The position numbers were made by a program, and so were the translations under genes. Below, piece by piece: positions 10,325 through 19,265 of a stretch of DNA of 64,000 nucleotides; the first letter of the stretch is position 1; each line of letters starts with the position of its first letter. This DNA comes from Mesostigma viride (Eukaryota > Streptophyta > Mesostigmatophyceae > Mesostigmatales > Mesostigmataceae). The notes beneath the pieces are model-generated. The model did not search any database and was not told where the DNA came from. It saw nothing but the letters and a program-made list of their open reading frames with translations. The stretch lies in NCBI GenBank assembly GCA_009746045.1, contig RPFO01000026.1:3405108-3469107 (forward strand). Reading direction: 5' to 3'.

Positions 10325-10662
10325 ATGAAACCTGATCGGTCTTCCCCTACCCCTGCCTTCAAGGTACAAGGTAACCCTACTGATACCCCTAAGGTTAGGG
10401 CTGCCCAGCAACGGGCCAGTGAGCCAATACGTCCTCCCCCTGTCACTATACTTCTACCCTTCCTGCAGCCCCTACCTCTGGTGCTGTACCCCCAAGACGT
10501 TCTTTTCCTGCTCCTCTTGCTCGCCCTTCGGTAGATAGCCTTGTTTTGGTTTCACTACCTCCATCTCCCCCTCGTCCTACGGTGTCATCCTCCTCTAGTG
10601 TAGATACTCCTCTCACCTTAGAGTTTGGCTCCCTATCCATTACTGTTATTAAAAAGGATTGA
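10325..10662 (+). pseudogene. Pro/Ser-rich reading frame upstream of gag (broken)
   Basis: Coding-like sequence begins with MKPDRSSPTPAFKVQ-type residues and shifts frame near 10465. It continues as a Pro/Ser-rich segment ending in LEFGSLSITVIKKD and a stop at 10660-10662. Codon usage resembles the gag and pol parts of the gypsy element. It may be the N-terminal part of gag or a separate small ORF. Confidence 0.4.
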
Positions 10663-10817
10663 TTTTACTTGTTTTCCTCTCTTAGGACATTAAAAGTTTT
10701 TCCTTTTTGCTTTCCTTGCTTTAAATTAGGGCGTTGTCCTCCTCCTTATTGCAACCTTAATTGTTTTTCCTCAAACTGAACATGGATCTAGTGGGTGGAG
10801 AGATGTCACCTATACCT

Positions 10818-11410
10818 TGTCAGGGTTTTAGTATAAACCCTGGATGTGCCCGTTTGCCAGCCTATGTTATGTTGTGGCCAATCTTCTGTATTTTCTGGCC
10901 AAGGATAATATTAGGGCTGAGTAGGGCTTGCCGTGTTCTTTCCGGCGGTACTTTTCTTATGACGGACAGTTGAGTATGCACAAAGATATTAGGTGCCGAA
11001 GTTAGGATTAATTCGGCTCTACCTTGTGGTTGCATGGTACGGCTTGTAGGGCGTGAGTATCTCGTACCATTTGGCGGTGGCTAACTCCTAGCGCCGCGCA
11101 ATAGTGGGGTCGAATATTGGTGCCGAATATTCGCATCATTGCCTAGTGGATTTTGTGTGCCAGTTGTGCAAGTGGAGACACTTTATGTGTTAAGTTAACG
11201 TAGGGATAATGTGTGCAGCCGACATTGGACATTGTTTAAGAGGTCGGCGTGCACCTTTTCACGTTACCTGATGGTGGGCCAGTTGCCTTGTGGCTTGGCA
11301 ATGGACACCGGTCACGGTCCTTAAATTCTATATATGCGTCTTTTATTGTATTAATGAAATGAGTTGTGCCGCAACATTTGAACTCATTCATTGACGCATT
11401 ATTAGGATTT
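10818..11410 (+). repeat. 5' LTR of nested element
   Basis: It starts TGTCAGGGTTTTAG, like the 3' copy. The only differences found by eye between the LTRs are two 4-bp indels: CGTA missing here near 10977, and TAAT extra here near 11354. This indicates a recent insertion. A TATA-like TCTATATATGCG lies at about 11328. Confidence 0.88.
11328..11339 (+). promoter_or_regulatory. TATA-like element in 5' LTR
   Basis: TCTATATATGCG about 80 bp before the LTR end, in the position expected for an LTR promoter. The same sequence is present in the 3' LTR near 13348. Confidence 0.55.
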
Positions 11411-11416
11411 TTGACA

Positions 11417-11428
11417 TGGTATCGGAGG
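11417..11428 (+). promoter_or_regulatory. Primer binding site (initiator Met tRNA type)
   Basis: TGGTATCGGAGG follows the left LTR by a few bases. It matches the usual plant Ty1/copia primer site TGGTATCAGAGC at 10 of 12 positions. It identifies the strand and the end of the 5' LTR. Confidence 0.75.
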
Positions 11429-12825
11429 GAAAGTTCCCCACCTTTGAGACGACTTTGAACGACATTCTTGTGACCATGATGAAGCCATTTTACCCTGCCG
11501 GCGCATATAATTGATGGCGGCAGCGTTGTTACGTAATTTCGTGAGCAATGTCGTGAGGATTCATACGTCGCAGCATTTTGAATTTGAAGTTCGGCGGAAC
11601 GGGCAGAAATTTCATGGGTCGACAGGCCTGGGCCAGCGCAGCCACGCAGGCGAGTTGTTATATGTGTCAAAGCCAGCGGAACTTTCATGTTTCGGGTTTG
11701 CTGTGGGCTGGCGCCGCCTGGCGTTGAGCCCCGCATGGCGAGGTCAAGGCTCTGGTTCCAGCTGGGTGCAGACTTTTTTCTCTTTTTCTGTACCAGTGAC
11801 CTGCGCATCAACATGTGGCTCGGAGCGGACGTCGGCTGGAATTTTGCGAGCGACCGGCGCAACGGATTATCGCCATTTTTGGTGGCGCAGCCTGCGGAAT
11901 TTCCAGCATTTTTTGTCGACGAGGACTGCCTGCCTACCGGCTTTTTGTTGGCGATGAAGATGTTGGCCAGGAGTGCCAGCATGGCCTCTCTTTTGAAGCT
12001 GGCTATGCCAGTGGGTTTTTGATTTTGAAGCTGGTCAGGAGTACCAGTGAGCTGCATGTTATTTTAGAAGCTCTAAGCCAAGGGAGCTTGTGACATTTTA
12101 AAGCTGACAAAAATATTTGCCCCCACTTATTTCTTGAGGGGGGGGGTGGCATGAGACTGGCTCGCGACGACATTTGTGGGGCCTAACGTGGCCTGTGGTC
12201 TGTATTGACCTACTTTGGGATGTACGCGCCTGCTTTGCATGCAAACTTGGTGGTCAGCTGTGTTTTTGAATGGACGAGGCAAACTAGCATCTGCAGCCTA
12301 GTGTTTTGGCCAGTCTGGAGGTTGGGATCAGTCCAACCTGTTATGGGAGCGCTCTGGGGGAAGTTCTTGGTTGACTTTCCATGCTCGGGACCTGATCACT
12401 CCCGGGAGTTTGTTGGCACGACGGCGTGCCAGCGTGGGGCCGTGGAGGCCTTGGGACCGTGGTGGTCCATTTTAGGGCTATTGGTAGCCTGATGGGGCAG
12501 TGTTTGCCCATGTGTGCTATTCCTGGCAAGTGTAGTTGTTGTGACTTATTGCTGTGTTTCTGCATCAGACCTGGGACGCTGGGGCTGTCAGTTTATACCT
12601 GAGTCTAGGGACGCCTGGATGTATTTTGGAAGAGACACAGGCATGTAGCACCTTTGTTGTTATGATCAGGATGGCATTTTTCCAGTGAATTTGTTGCTGG
12701 ATGGTTCCTTGGAATCGAGGGGCTTCCCGGGTAAGGGGGGGTTGCTGGGGTATGTTGTACCCGGCAAGCCCTACCCTAGTTGAGGGGGGACTTGACGTTC
12801 ATTGGACCCTGCACAGGCAACGTGC
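11429..12825. other. Internal region of nested LTR element, non-coding
   Basis: No gag, protease, RT or integrase motifs are seen in any frame. A minus-strand frame of 273 codons (11236-12057) crosses the LTR boundary, has no family signature and is probably chance. Confidence 0.65.
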
Positions 12826-12833
12826 AAGGGGGG
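12824..12833 (+). promoter_or_regulatory. Polypurine tract of nested element
   Basis: GCAAGGGGGG sits immediately before the TG of the 3' LTR, the expected place for plus-strand priming. Confidence 0.7.
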
Positions 12834-13426
12834 TGTCAGGGTTTTAGTATAAACCCTGGATGTGCCCGTTTGCCAGCCTATGTTATGTTGTGGCCAATCT
12901 TCTGTATTTTCTGGCCAAGGATAATATTAGGGCTGAGTAGGGCTTGCCGTGTTCTTTCCGGCGGTACTTTTCTTATGACGGACAGTTGAGTACGTATGCA
13001 CAAAGATATTAGGTGCCGAAGTTAGGATTAATTCGGCTCTACCTTGTGGTTGCATGGTACGGCTTGTAGGGCGTGAGTATCTCGTACCATTTGGCGGTGG
13101 CTAACTCCTAGCGCCGCGCAATAGTGGGGTCGAATATTGGTGCCGAATATTCGCATCATTGCCTAGTGGATTTTGTGTGCCAGTTGTGCAAGTGGAGACA
13201 CTTTATGTGTTAAGTTAACGTAGGGATAATGTGTGCAGCCGACATTGGACATTGTTTAAGAGGTCGGCGTGCACCTTTTCACGTTACCTGATGGTGGGCC
13301 AGTTGCCTTGTGGCTTGGCAATGGACACCGGTCACGGTCCTTAAATTCTATATATGCGTCTTTTATTGTATGAAATGAGTTGTGCCGCAACATTTGAACT
13401 CATTCATTGACGCATTATTAGGATTT
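12834..13426 (+). repeat. 3' LTR of nested element
   Basis: Same start and length as the 5' LTR. The last shared bases are ATTAGGATTT, after which the gypsy sequence resumes at ACCACTAATAATTC. The 5' LTR copy runs on a few bases (TTGACA) to the primer site, so the exact LTR end is uncertain by up to six bases. Confidence 0.88.
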
Positions 13427-14083
13427 ACCACTAATAATTCTAATAATGCCAACAACAACAATAATAATAATAATAATAACAATCGTCGTCCCTCTGTCAC
13501 CCCTCCTACCTATGAACAACGTATGCAAGTCAGATTTAGTGATGACCCTTCCCTTACCTTGAACCAGGCCCCTGCCCCTCTTGCAACCTTGGCTCAACCC
13601 CCCAGCAGGTCCTCACTAACTAACAATGTTTCTAGGCCTCCTTCCCACTCTGTGCCTTCCATGCCTGCTTTTAACACGGGTCGTACCTCTGCCCCTGTCG
13701 GCCCCTCTGGGCGCCCTAGTGCAGTTCCATTTTACCCACCTGCTTCCTGGTCCTACCCTGAGACGGCCTATGAGGCAGCCCAGGTCCCTACCCGTGTGGC
13801 TGATTTAGAAGTAATAGTGATTTCAGCACCATGCCCCTAGATGATAGAAATTATGATCATTTTGCCTACTCCTCTCTTCGTGAGCAATATACTGTTCCTT
13901 TCTCCTATGGGCACCAGTCTGAAACGGTGGCCCCTTCTCGACCCCTACCCAAAACCTTTCCTCTTCCTTCCTTCTATCCCGCTTATGTAGCAGTGGAAGA
14001 TAGTGGCCCTATGGGAAAAACTGACTCTTCGAATCCCCCTAAGCCTCCTGCTCTTCCCCTCTTTGCTAACCTTCCCAATTAGC
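13427..14083 (+). pseudogene. gag: gypsy gag, N-terminal region (broken)
   Basis: Two overlapping frames. The first (to 13840) starts with an Asn-rich AAC/AAT run and continues Pro/Ser-rich with YEQRMQVRFSDDP. The second (13831-14083) carries on in similar style. The frame change near 13835 and the stop at 14080-14082 indicate decay. The left end is cut by the nested LTR element; joined across the insertion the reading frame continues as VTYTTNN. Confidence 0.6.
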
Positions 14084-14091
14084 TGGATGTC

Positions 14092-14625
14092 AAGTCTACC
14101 CCTCAACAGTTTTTCACTTTTATTATGTTGCTTACCCAGAACACAGAGTCGTGGCAGAATCATAATAGATGGCGTCTCTCTGATGCTGTTTTAGTCCCTC
14201 ACTATCTTACTACCTGTATCACCCCTAAGCTTGCCAACCTCATCCAGTGTGAATCCTTGGCCTCTCATGCCTACCCTAACTCAGTAGCAGGATTGTTTTA
14301 GCGGTTAGAGAGCCATTTAGTTCCTCCTGATGCAGATTGGCAGGATAGATTAGCCTTTGGTACTTTGCAGCAAGGTACTAAACCGTTTAAGGAATATATG
14401 AAAGAACTTGATGCACAGATGGTACGAATTAGGGATTTGTCGGGCGCAGAAGTACGTGCCCGCTTCCTTCAAGGCCTCAGTAGACCCTTATTACGTGAGG
14501 TAAAACGCCAGTTCTCTGCCTACCGTTTCACTGATCTGCCCCTCAAGCATGTGCGACAACGTCTATTAAAGAGTAGCAGATTTCTTTACCACTCCTCTTC
14601 CTACCCATCTCCTCCGTGTTGCTGA
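14092..14625 (+). pseudogene. gag: gypsy gag capsid domain (broken)
   Basis: Shows the retrotransposon gag capsid pattern: W-x-DRLAFGTLQQGTKPFKEY, an acidic-hydrophobic helix, then RARFLQGLSRPL. It is interrupted by an in-frame TAG at 14298 and ends at 14625. It would form the virus-like particle shell in an intact element. Confidence 0.75.
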
Positions 14626-14740
14626 TTGCATGTATGCTCATGCTCCTTTGTGTACTAGGGTTCATAACCTTGTCCTCACTCCTGAAGAAGAATAGGCATA
14701 TGTAGAAGAATTCGATATTTGCGTTACAGATATATCTGCA

Positions 14741-15091
14741 TTGGATGTGTCTCACATCTCGTGTTATCATTGTCATGAGGTGGGCCATCTTAAGGCGGAG
14801 TGCCCCAAGTTCCTTTCTGGTGCTCCCCCTCATCCCGATGCTCGCCCTCCTCGTACCCCTCAGCGTGCTCCTATTCGTCCCACTCCAGGACGCATTCCCT
14901 CAGCTACCCCTAGTAGGCTGAATGTTGTGCAGACAGGACCCTCAGGGTTCCCCTATGATAATCAGGCTCCTGCACCCTCTTCGCTCCCTCGCGACCCTCC
15001 AGCAGTGGCTTTTTCGCCAGGGACTTCTTCGGGGTTAGTCCCAATGGATGTGGGGGGGAGGGGGAACAGTAGGCCTGTCAGCCGGGGGTAA
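14741..15091 (+). pseudogene. gag: gypsy gag nucleocapsid with zinc knuckle
   Basis: CYHCHEVGHLKAEC at residues 8-21 is a perfect CX2CX4HX4C zinc knuckle, which binds RNA in gag proteins. The rest is Pro/Arg/Ser-rich and stops at 15091, out of frame with the protease. Confidence 0.85.
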
Positions 15092-15264
15092 CCTGGACAG
15101 GTCCTTAGATAGTACCCCAGATAAAATTTTTGCCTGCCTGTTTTTATAACCTCTGTAGGAGCTGAATCATCCCTACCACTACGTGTGCGTCCTCTTATGT
15201 TCTTGAATGGTGGCTTAACCGTCCCTCACACTGTTGTAGACCCCTTCTGCATGCTGATGAACTC

Positions 15265-15621
15265 TTGAATGTCTCTGTGTTAGTAGATAGCGGTGCGGCT
15301 AGCTCCTTTGTGAGCGAGGCCCTAGTTAGGCGTTTAGGACTAGTCCCTACCCCTCACACCAAACCCGTCACTGTTCATTATGCTGACGGTCGCACCAGTC
15401 ATTCCCCGGGTACGGTGTCCCTTCCCCTGGTCATACAAGGACGTACTGTCAACCTGACGGCCACTATAGGCCCTATCACTACCGCTGATGTATTACTAGG
15501 ATTAGATTGGCACCAGGATAATAAGATTACTATTAATTATGATACCATGGTCATTTGGTTTCCAGATAGCTCTTACTGGGTACCGGAACGTCATTATAGA
15601 TTGAAAATTTATCCTTGGTAG
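15265..15621 (+). CDS. gypsy aspartic protease
   Basis: VLVDSGAASSFVSE contains the DSG catalytic triad of retropepsins, followed by a hydrophobic LIQG...ADVLLGLDWHQD segment equivalent to the second conserved ILG-type motif. About 118 residues, typical of the family. It would process Gag-Pol and is open here. Confidence 0.85.
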   Translation: MNVSVLVDSGAASSFVSEALVRRLGLVPTPHTKPVTVHYADGRTSHSPGTVSLPLVIQGRTVNLTATIGPITTADVLLGLDWHQDNKITINYDTMVIWFPDSSYWVPERHYRLKIYPW

Positions 15622-15929
15622 ATATTACTCCTCCTACACCTGTTGATCCTCCTGTGAGACCTATACCTGAAGTATTAATGTCCAATGATGAGTTGCGTTC
15701 TGAACTAAAGGAATATGGATATTTATTATGTATGTTCCTTCAGTTAGAAGTACAGGAGATACCTATCCCTAATAATAGTGTGGATATAGATGTAAACACA
15801 GTGGATACAATAGGAGTGGGATTTACTGAAAATGAAATAGTAAGATACATGGCTGTGATAGATTCCTCAAAGTTTTTGAAGAAAAGAGTCCTTCTTATCC
15901 TCCTCCTCGTTCTGTTTTACACCGTGTAG
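15622..15929 (+). other. Linker between protease and RT
   Basis: An open frame of about 100 residues rich in Pro, Asp and Glu (PPTPVDPPVRPIPEV and following). It is the usual poorly conserved connection between protease and RT in gypsy pol, and changes frame near 15880. Confidence 0.5.
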
Positions 15930-15964
15930 TTATTAAGGACGGTGCAGTTCCTACGCACTCTCCG

Positions 15965-16725
15965 ATGTATAGAATGGGCCCTACCGAGTTAAAGGAACTA
16001 AAACAGATTTTAGTGTCACTATTAGAAGCAGGATTGATAGAGCCTAGTAACTCCCCCTACTCAGCTGGTGTCCTGTTAGTTCCTAAGCCAAATGGCAAGT
16101 TTCGCCTAGTTACTGATTATAGGAAGTTAAATGACATTACTGTGAAGTCTAAATACCCTCTACCTCGTATTGATGATATATTTAATAAGGTTAAAGGTTC
16201 CACTTGTTTCACAGTACTGGATTGTGCGGATGGTTTTTGGCAACTGCGTATAGCTGAGGATTGCCATAAAACCGCCTTTGCTACCCCTTTTGGTCATTAC
16301 AGTTTAGAGTAGCGGCTATGGACTCTGTAACTCTCCTGCCTCTTTTCAAATGTTAATGAATGAAGTGCTTAGACCTGTTATGGGAAATTCTCACCTTCCT
16401 CAAGTGTCCTCTGATTTAAAGGATCCTTCCTTCTCCTCTGTTTCTTTATCTGAGCATGACCGTTCTTGTGCTCAAGCTTACTTAGATGATATCCTTATTT
16501 ACTCTCCTGATTTTGAAACGCACCTACGTGATTTAAAGAAAGTATTAGAGATAATGGCTGAAAATTCCTTGTGGGCTCGCCGTGCTAAAGTTGTTCTGGT
16601 AGGAGTGTCCATTTTTAGGACGTTTTGTCAGATGCCGGGGTCGCTACCGACCCGGATAAAACTAAGTCAATTCAGGAATGGCCTACCCCTACCGACGTTA
16701 AAGGTGTACGTAGTTTTCTAGGAAT
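15965..16725 (+). pseudogene. pol: gypsy reverse transcriptase (broken)
   Basis: The first part (15965-16312) has GLIEPSNSPYSAGVLLVPK, FRLVTDYRKLND and LDCADGFWQLRI, i.e. conserved RT blocks including the first catalytic Asp. It hits a TAG at 16310 where families usually have a Trp. A frameshift or small deletion removes the PFG segment before GLCNSPASFQ. The second part (16350-16721) has the YLDDIL active-site box at about 16480, preceded by an unusual insertion of about 30 residues. Frames break again near 16625. It is inactive as it stands. Confidence 0.88.
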
Positions 16726-16823
16726 TGCTCTTACTATAGGCGTTTTATCCCGCGTTTCGCAACTATAGCAGCCCCTATTAATCATTTATTAAAGAAGGAT
16801 ATCCCCTTTGTTTGGAGTAGTGA

Positions 16824-17551
16824 ATGTCAGTCGGCTTTTCAGTGTCTAAAATCCCTACTCCTCTCCCTCCCGTACTCATCCTACCGGATACTACTAAACC
16901 CTTTGTTGTAGCTACAGATGCTAGCAAGGTAGCTATAGGGGGCGTCCTTCTCCAGGATCAGGGTCAGGGCTTACAGCCAATCGAGTATATCTCTAGGACA
17001 ATGCTTCCTGCGGAGCGTAACTATCCCGTACACCAGCAGAACTATTAGCTGTGGTGTATTGTTGCCACGCGTGGCAGCACTTTCTTAAAGGTGCTCAATT
17101 TGATGTTTGTCTGAATGAACCCTGTGAGATTGATCCTTATAGATTAGTTATCCAGACGGATCACCGCCCTCTTACCCATCTTCTCTCACAACCCAACCTT
17201 ACCCCTCGTCAAGCGCGCTGGATGGAGTTTTTAGCACAGTTTTCCCCTTTTAAACTTCAGTATGTTAAGGGTGTAGATAACATAGTACCAGATGCACTCT
17301 CCCGTCGTGCAGATTACTCCTTTTTCGAGGACCTTGATGTTCTCAATACTACTCTAGTTCCTACTACTATGGGTGTAACCCCGTATGGTGAACTACCTGA
17401 TGATGAATCCTATGCCTACCTCTTTCATACAGCTGTTCGCATGCCTGATCTCCTTTCTCACGTAGGACTCTCTCTCCCGTGTGAGGCCCTTCCTGTGGTC
17501 TCGGTGGGGGGGAGGGGAAAAATAAAATTTCTATACCGCTTAGCCATATAG
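16824..17551 (+). pseudogene. pol: gypsy RNase H and connection (broken)
   Basis: VVATDASKVAIGGVLLQD holds the first RNase H Asp; ISRTMLPAERNYPVHQQ follows, then a stop at 17046-17048. The next frame continues with VIQTDHRPLTHLL and KGVDNIVPDALSRRAD, standard gypsy RNase H features. A stretch of about 15 residues near 17095-17140 is not usual in the family. Confidence 0.82.
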
Positions 17552-17661
17552 CGACTAGGTCAGGAAAGTCTTATGAAAACATAGTCCCTCTAGGACCTCC
17601 CCTTCTCTTTGGCAAGGCGGTAGGAGATCTCTTTAAACCTGTTCTGGATACCTCTGTAGCG

Positions 17662-19188
17662 ATGCCTACCTCTGATCTTGAACGCCTTATTAGTAGATTT
17701 ACGGCCACTGAGCCGGAAGCATTAGCTGCCATTGCTGCCCATCCCCAACAATTAGGCAAGCACCCTTGTAAATTTGTAGGTGGATTTTTATATGTGCAGA
17801 TAGCAGATTCTCCCCCTCAATGGCGCCTGTATGTCCCTCCTATCTGTCGCTCCTCCTTGCTCTTTGAGTTGCATGACTTAGCTGCTCATCAGGGTGGTAA
17901 ACGGGTACGGGACCTAGTAGCCCGCTCTTACTACTGGCCTTCCCTTTTAAAGGATGTAGATGAGTATGTTAGAACCTGTCAATCTTGCCAGGAGATGAAA
18001 CCCAACAATGTAGGACAGATAGCAGAGCCTAGGACCTTACCTGATCCCATCATGCCGTGGGACTCCATTATGATGGATTTTGTAGGACCTTTTAGGAAGA
18101 ATGATAGAGGTAACGCCCAGATCCTTGTTTTCGTAGATCGTTTTACTCGTATGTGTCATCTCGTGCCGTGTCCCTTAGAACTCACCGCACGCGATTGCGC
18201 ACGCCTATACCTTAATAACGTATATAGATATCATGGTTTGAGTAGGCAGTTTATTAGTGATAAAGATAAGTTATTTACTTCTGATTTTTGGCAGCAGTTC
18301 TTCGCTGCTATCGGTACCAAGGTCACCTTCGGTACTGCCTACCACTCCTCCTCGTCTCATTTAGTAGAACGTTTGAATAGGGTAGTGGAAGAAGCTCTGC
18401 GGCACTATGTGAATGGCTCTGGGAGTGATTGGGAGGATTATCTATGTCTGGTAGAGTTTTCCCTTAACAACTGCCCTCAGGCTGCGCATGGTTATACGCC
18501 CTTCTTCCTAGATACTGGTAGACAACCTCTTACCCCTACCTCTCTCTTAGCTAGTCCTTTAAGGGACAAGGATGATGTGTCCCGGGATACTGTAGAAGGT
18601 GTGCAGGCGTTATTAGATAAGATGAAGAATGCACACGACAACGCTATTGCAGGGTACCATAGGGCGCAGGCCAAATACCTTGCTAGGTTGCGTGCCTCAT
18701 TAGATAGAAGAGCACCTGAGATAGAAATAGGAGATTTAGTCTTAGTAGAAGGCCCCCGTGTTGGCCGCTTCGCTCATAAGTTCGAAGCTGAACTGAAAGT
18801 GAAACTTAGGCCCGCCTTCTTAGGACCCTTCCGTGTGTTGTCTAGAGTAGGTAATTTCCTGTATGAGATAGATATTCCTACCTCTTGGCAGACCCACTCG
18901 CGCACCTTTCATAGAAGCCAGCTGAAGCTCTATCATCAGAGCACGTTCGCTGGTAGAGAATTAGCCCCTGCCCCTTTAGAGCATAATCCGGATACTGGTG
19001 AGGTAGAGGATGAGGTAGAGGGTATCGTGGCCCATAGAGATATCAAAAAGGGCCGCGGTACCCAGCGCCAGTATAAGGTGAAGTGGATGTATGCTCGTAG
19101 TGAGGTAGATAAGGTCTGGTATACGGAGAGTGAGCTAGATGGGTGTAGTCGCCTGCTGCAGGAGTATAAAACCCTGCATAAGCTCTAG
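17662..19188 (+). CDS. gypsy integrase with chromodomain
   Basis: A 508-residue open frame. An HHCC zinc-binding region (H-x-LAAHQGGKR ... CQSCQEMK) lies at about residues 70-115. The catalytic core has D in MMDFVGPF, D in FISDKDKLF and E in SSSHLVERLNR, in place of the more common QTDGQTERVN form. A GPFRVLSRVGNFLYEIDIP segment is the GPY/F-like module. The C terminus (about 445-505) resembles a chromodomain: EGIVAHRDIK, then YKVKWMYA and WYTESELDG. It would integrate cDNA and, through the chromodomain, could bias insertion toward particular chromatin. No internal stop. Confidence 0.9.
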   Translation: MPTSDLERLISRFTATEPEALAAIAAHPQQLGKHPCKFVGGFLYVQIADSPPQWRLYVPPICRSSLLFELHDLAAHQGGKRVRDLVARSYYWPSLLKDVDEYVRTCQSCQEMKPNNVGQIAEPRTLPDPIMPWDSIMMDFVGPFRKNDRGNAQILVFVDRFTRMCHLVPCPLELTARDCARLYLNNVYRYHGLSRQFISDKDKLFTSDFWQQFFAAIGTKVTFGTAYHSSSSHLVERLNRVVEEALRHYVNGSGSDWEDYLCLVEFSLNNCPQAAHGYTPFFLDTGRQPLTPTSLLASPLRDKDDVSRDTVEGVQALLDKMKNAHDNAIAGYHRAQAKYLARLRASLDRRAPEIEIGDLVLVEGPRVGRFAHKFEAELKVKLRPAFLGPFRVLSRVGNFLYEIDIPTSWQTHSRTFHRSQLKLYHQSTFAGRELAPAPLEHNPDTGEVEDEVEGIVAHRDIKKGRGTQRQYKVKWMYARSEVDKVWYTESELDGCSRLLQEYKTLHKL

Positions 19189-19265
19189 TTGTAGACCTTC
19201 TCCTCTCTTATGTTATGTCTGCTGTCGACGGGTGGTTGGTTGTCCCCTCCCCTCCGCAGCCGTCA

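Larger units (their letters stand above)
10818..13426 (+). mobile_element. Non-autonomous LTR retrotransposon nested in the gypsy element
   Basis: Two 593-bp direct repeats (10818-11410 and 12834-13426) flank about 1.4 kb of internal sequence with no convincing protein. A primer binding site follows the left LTR and a polypurine tract precedes the right one. The sequence on the two sides rejoins as gypsy gag-like coding sequence. A TACC lies at both outer edges, compatible with a short, slightly diverged target duplication. Size and lack of coding fit a LARD/TRIM-like element that would need proteins from an autonomous, probably Ty1/copia-type, partner. Confidence 0.85.

Noticed and set aside
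11236-12057. 273-codon minus-strand protein in the nested LTR element
   Set aside because: It crosses an LTR boundary, has no domain signature and is antisense to the element.
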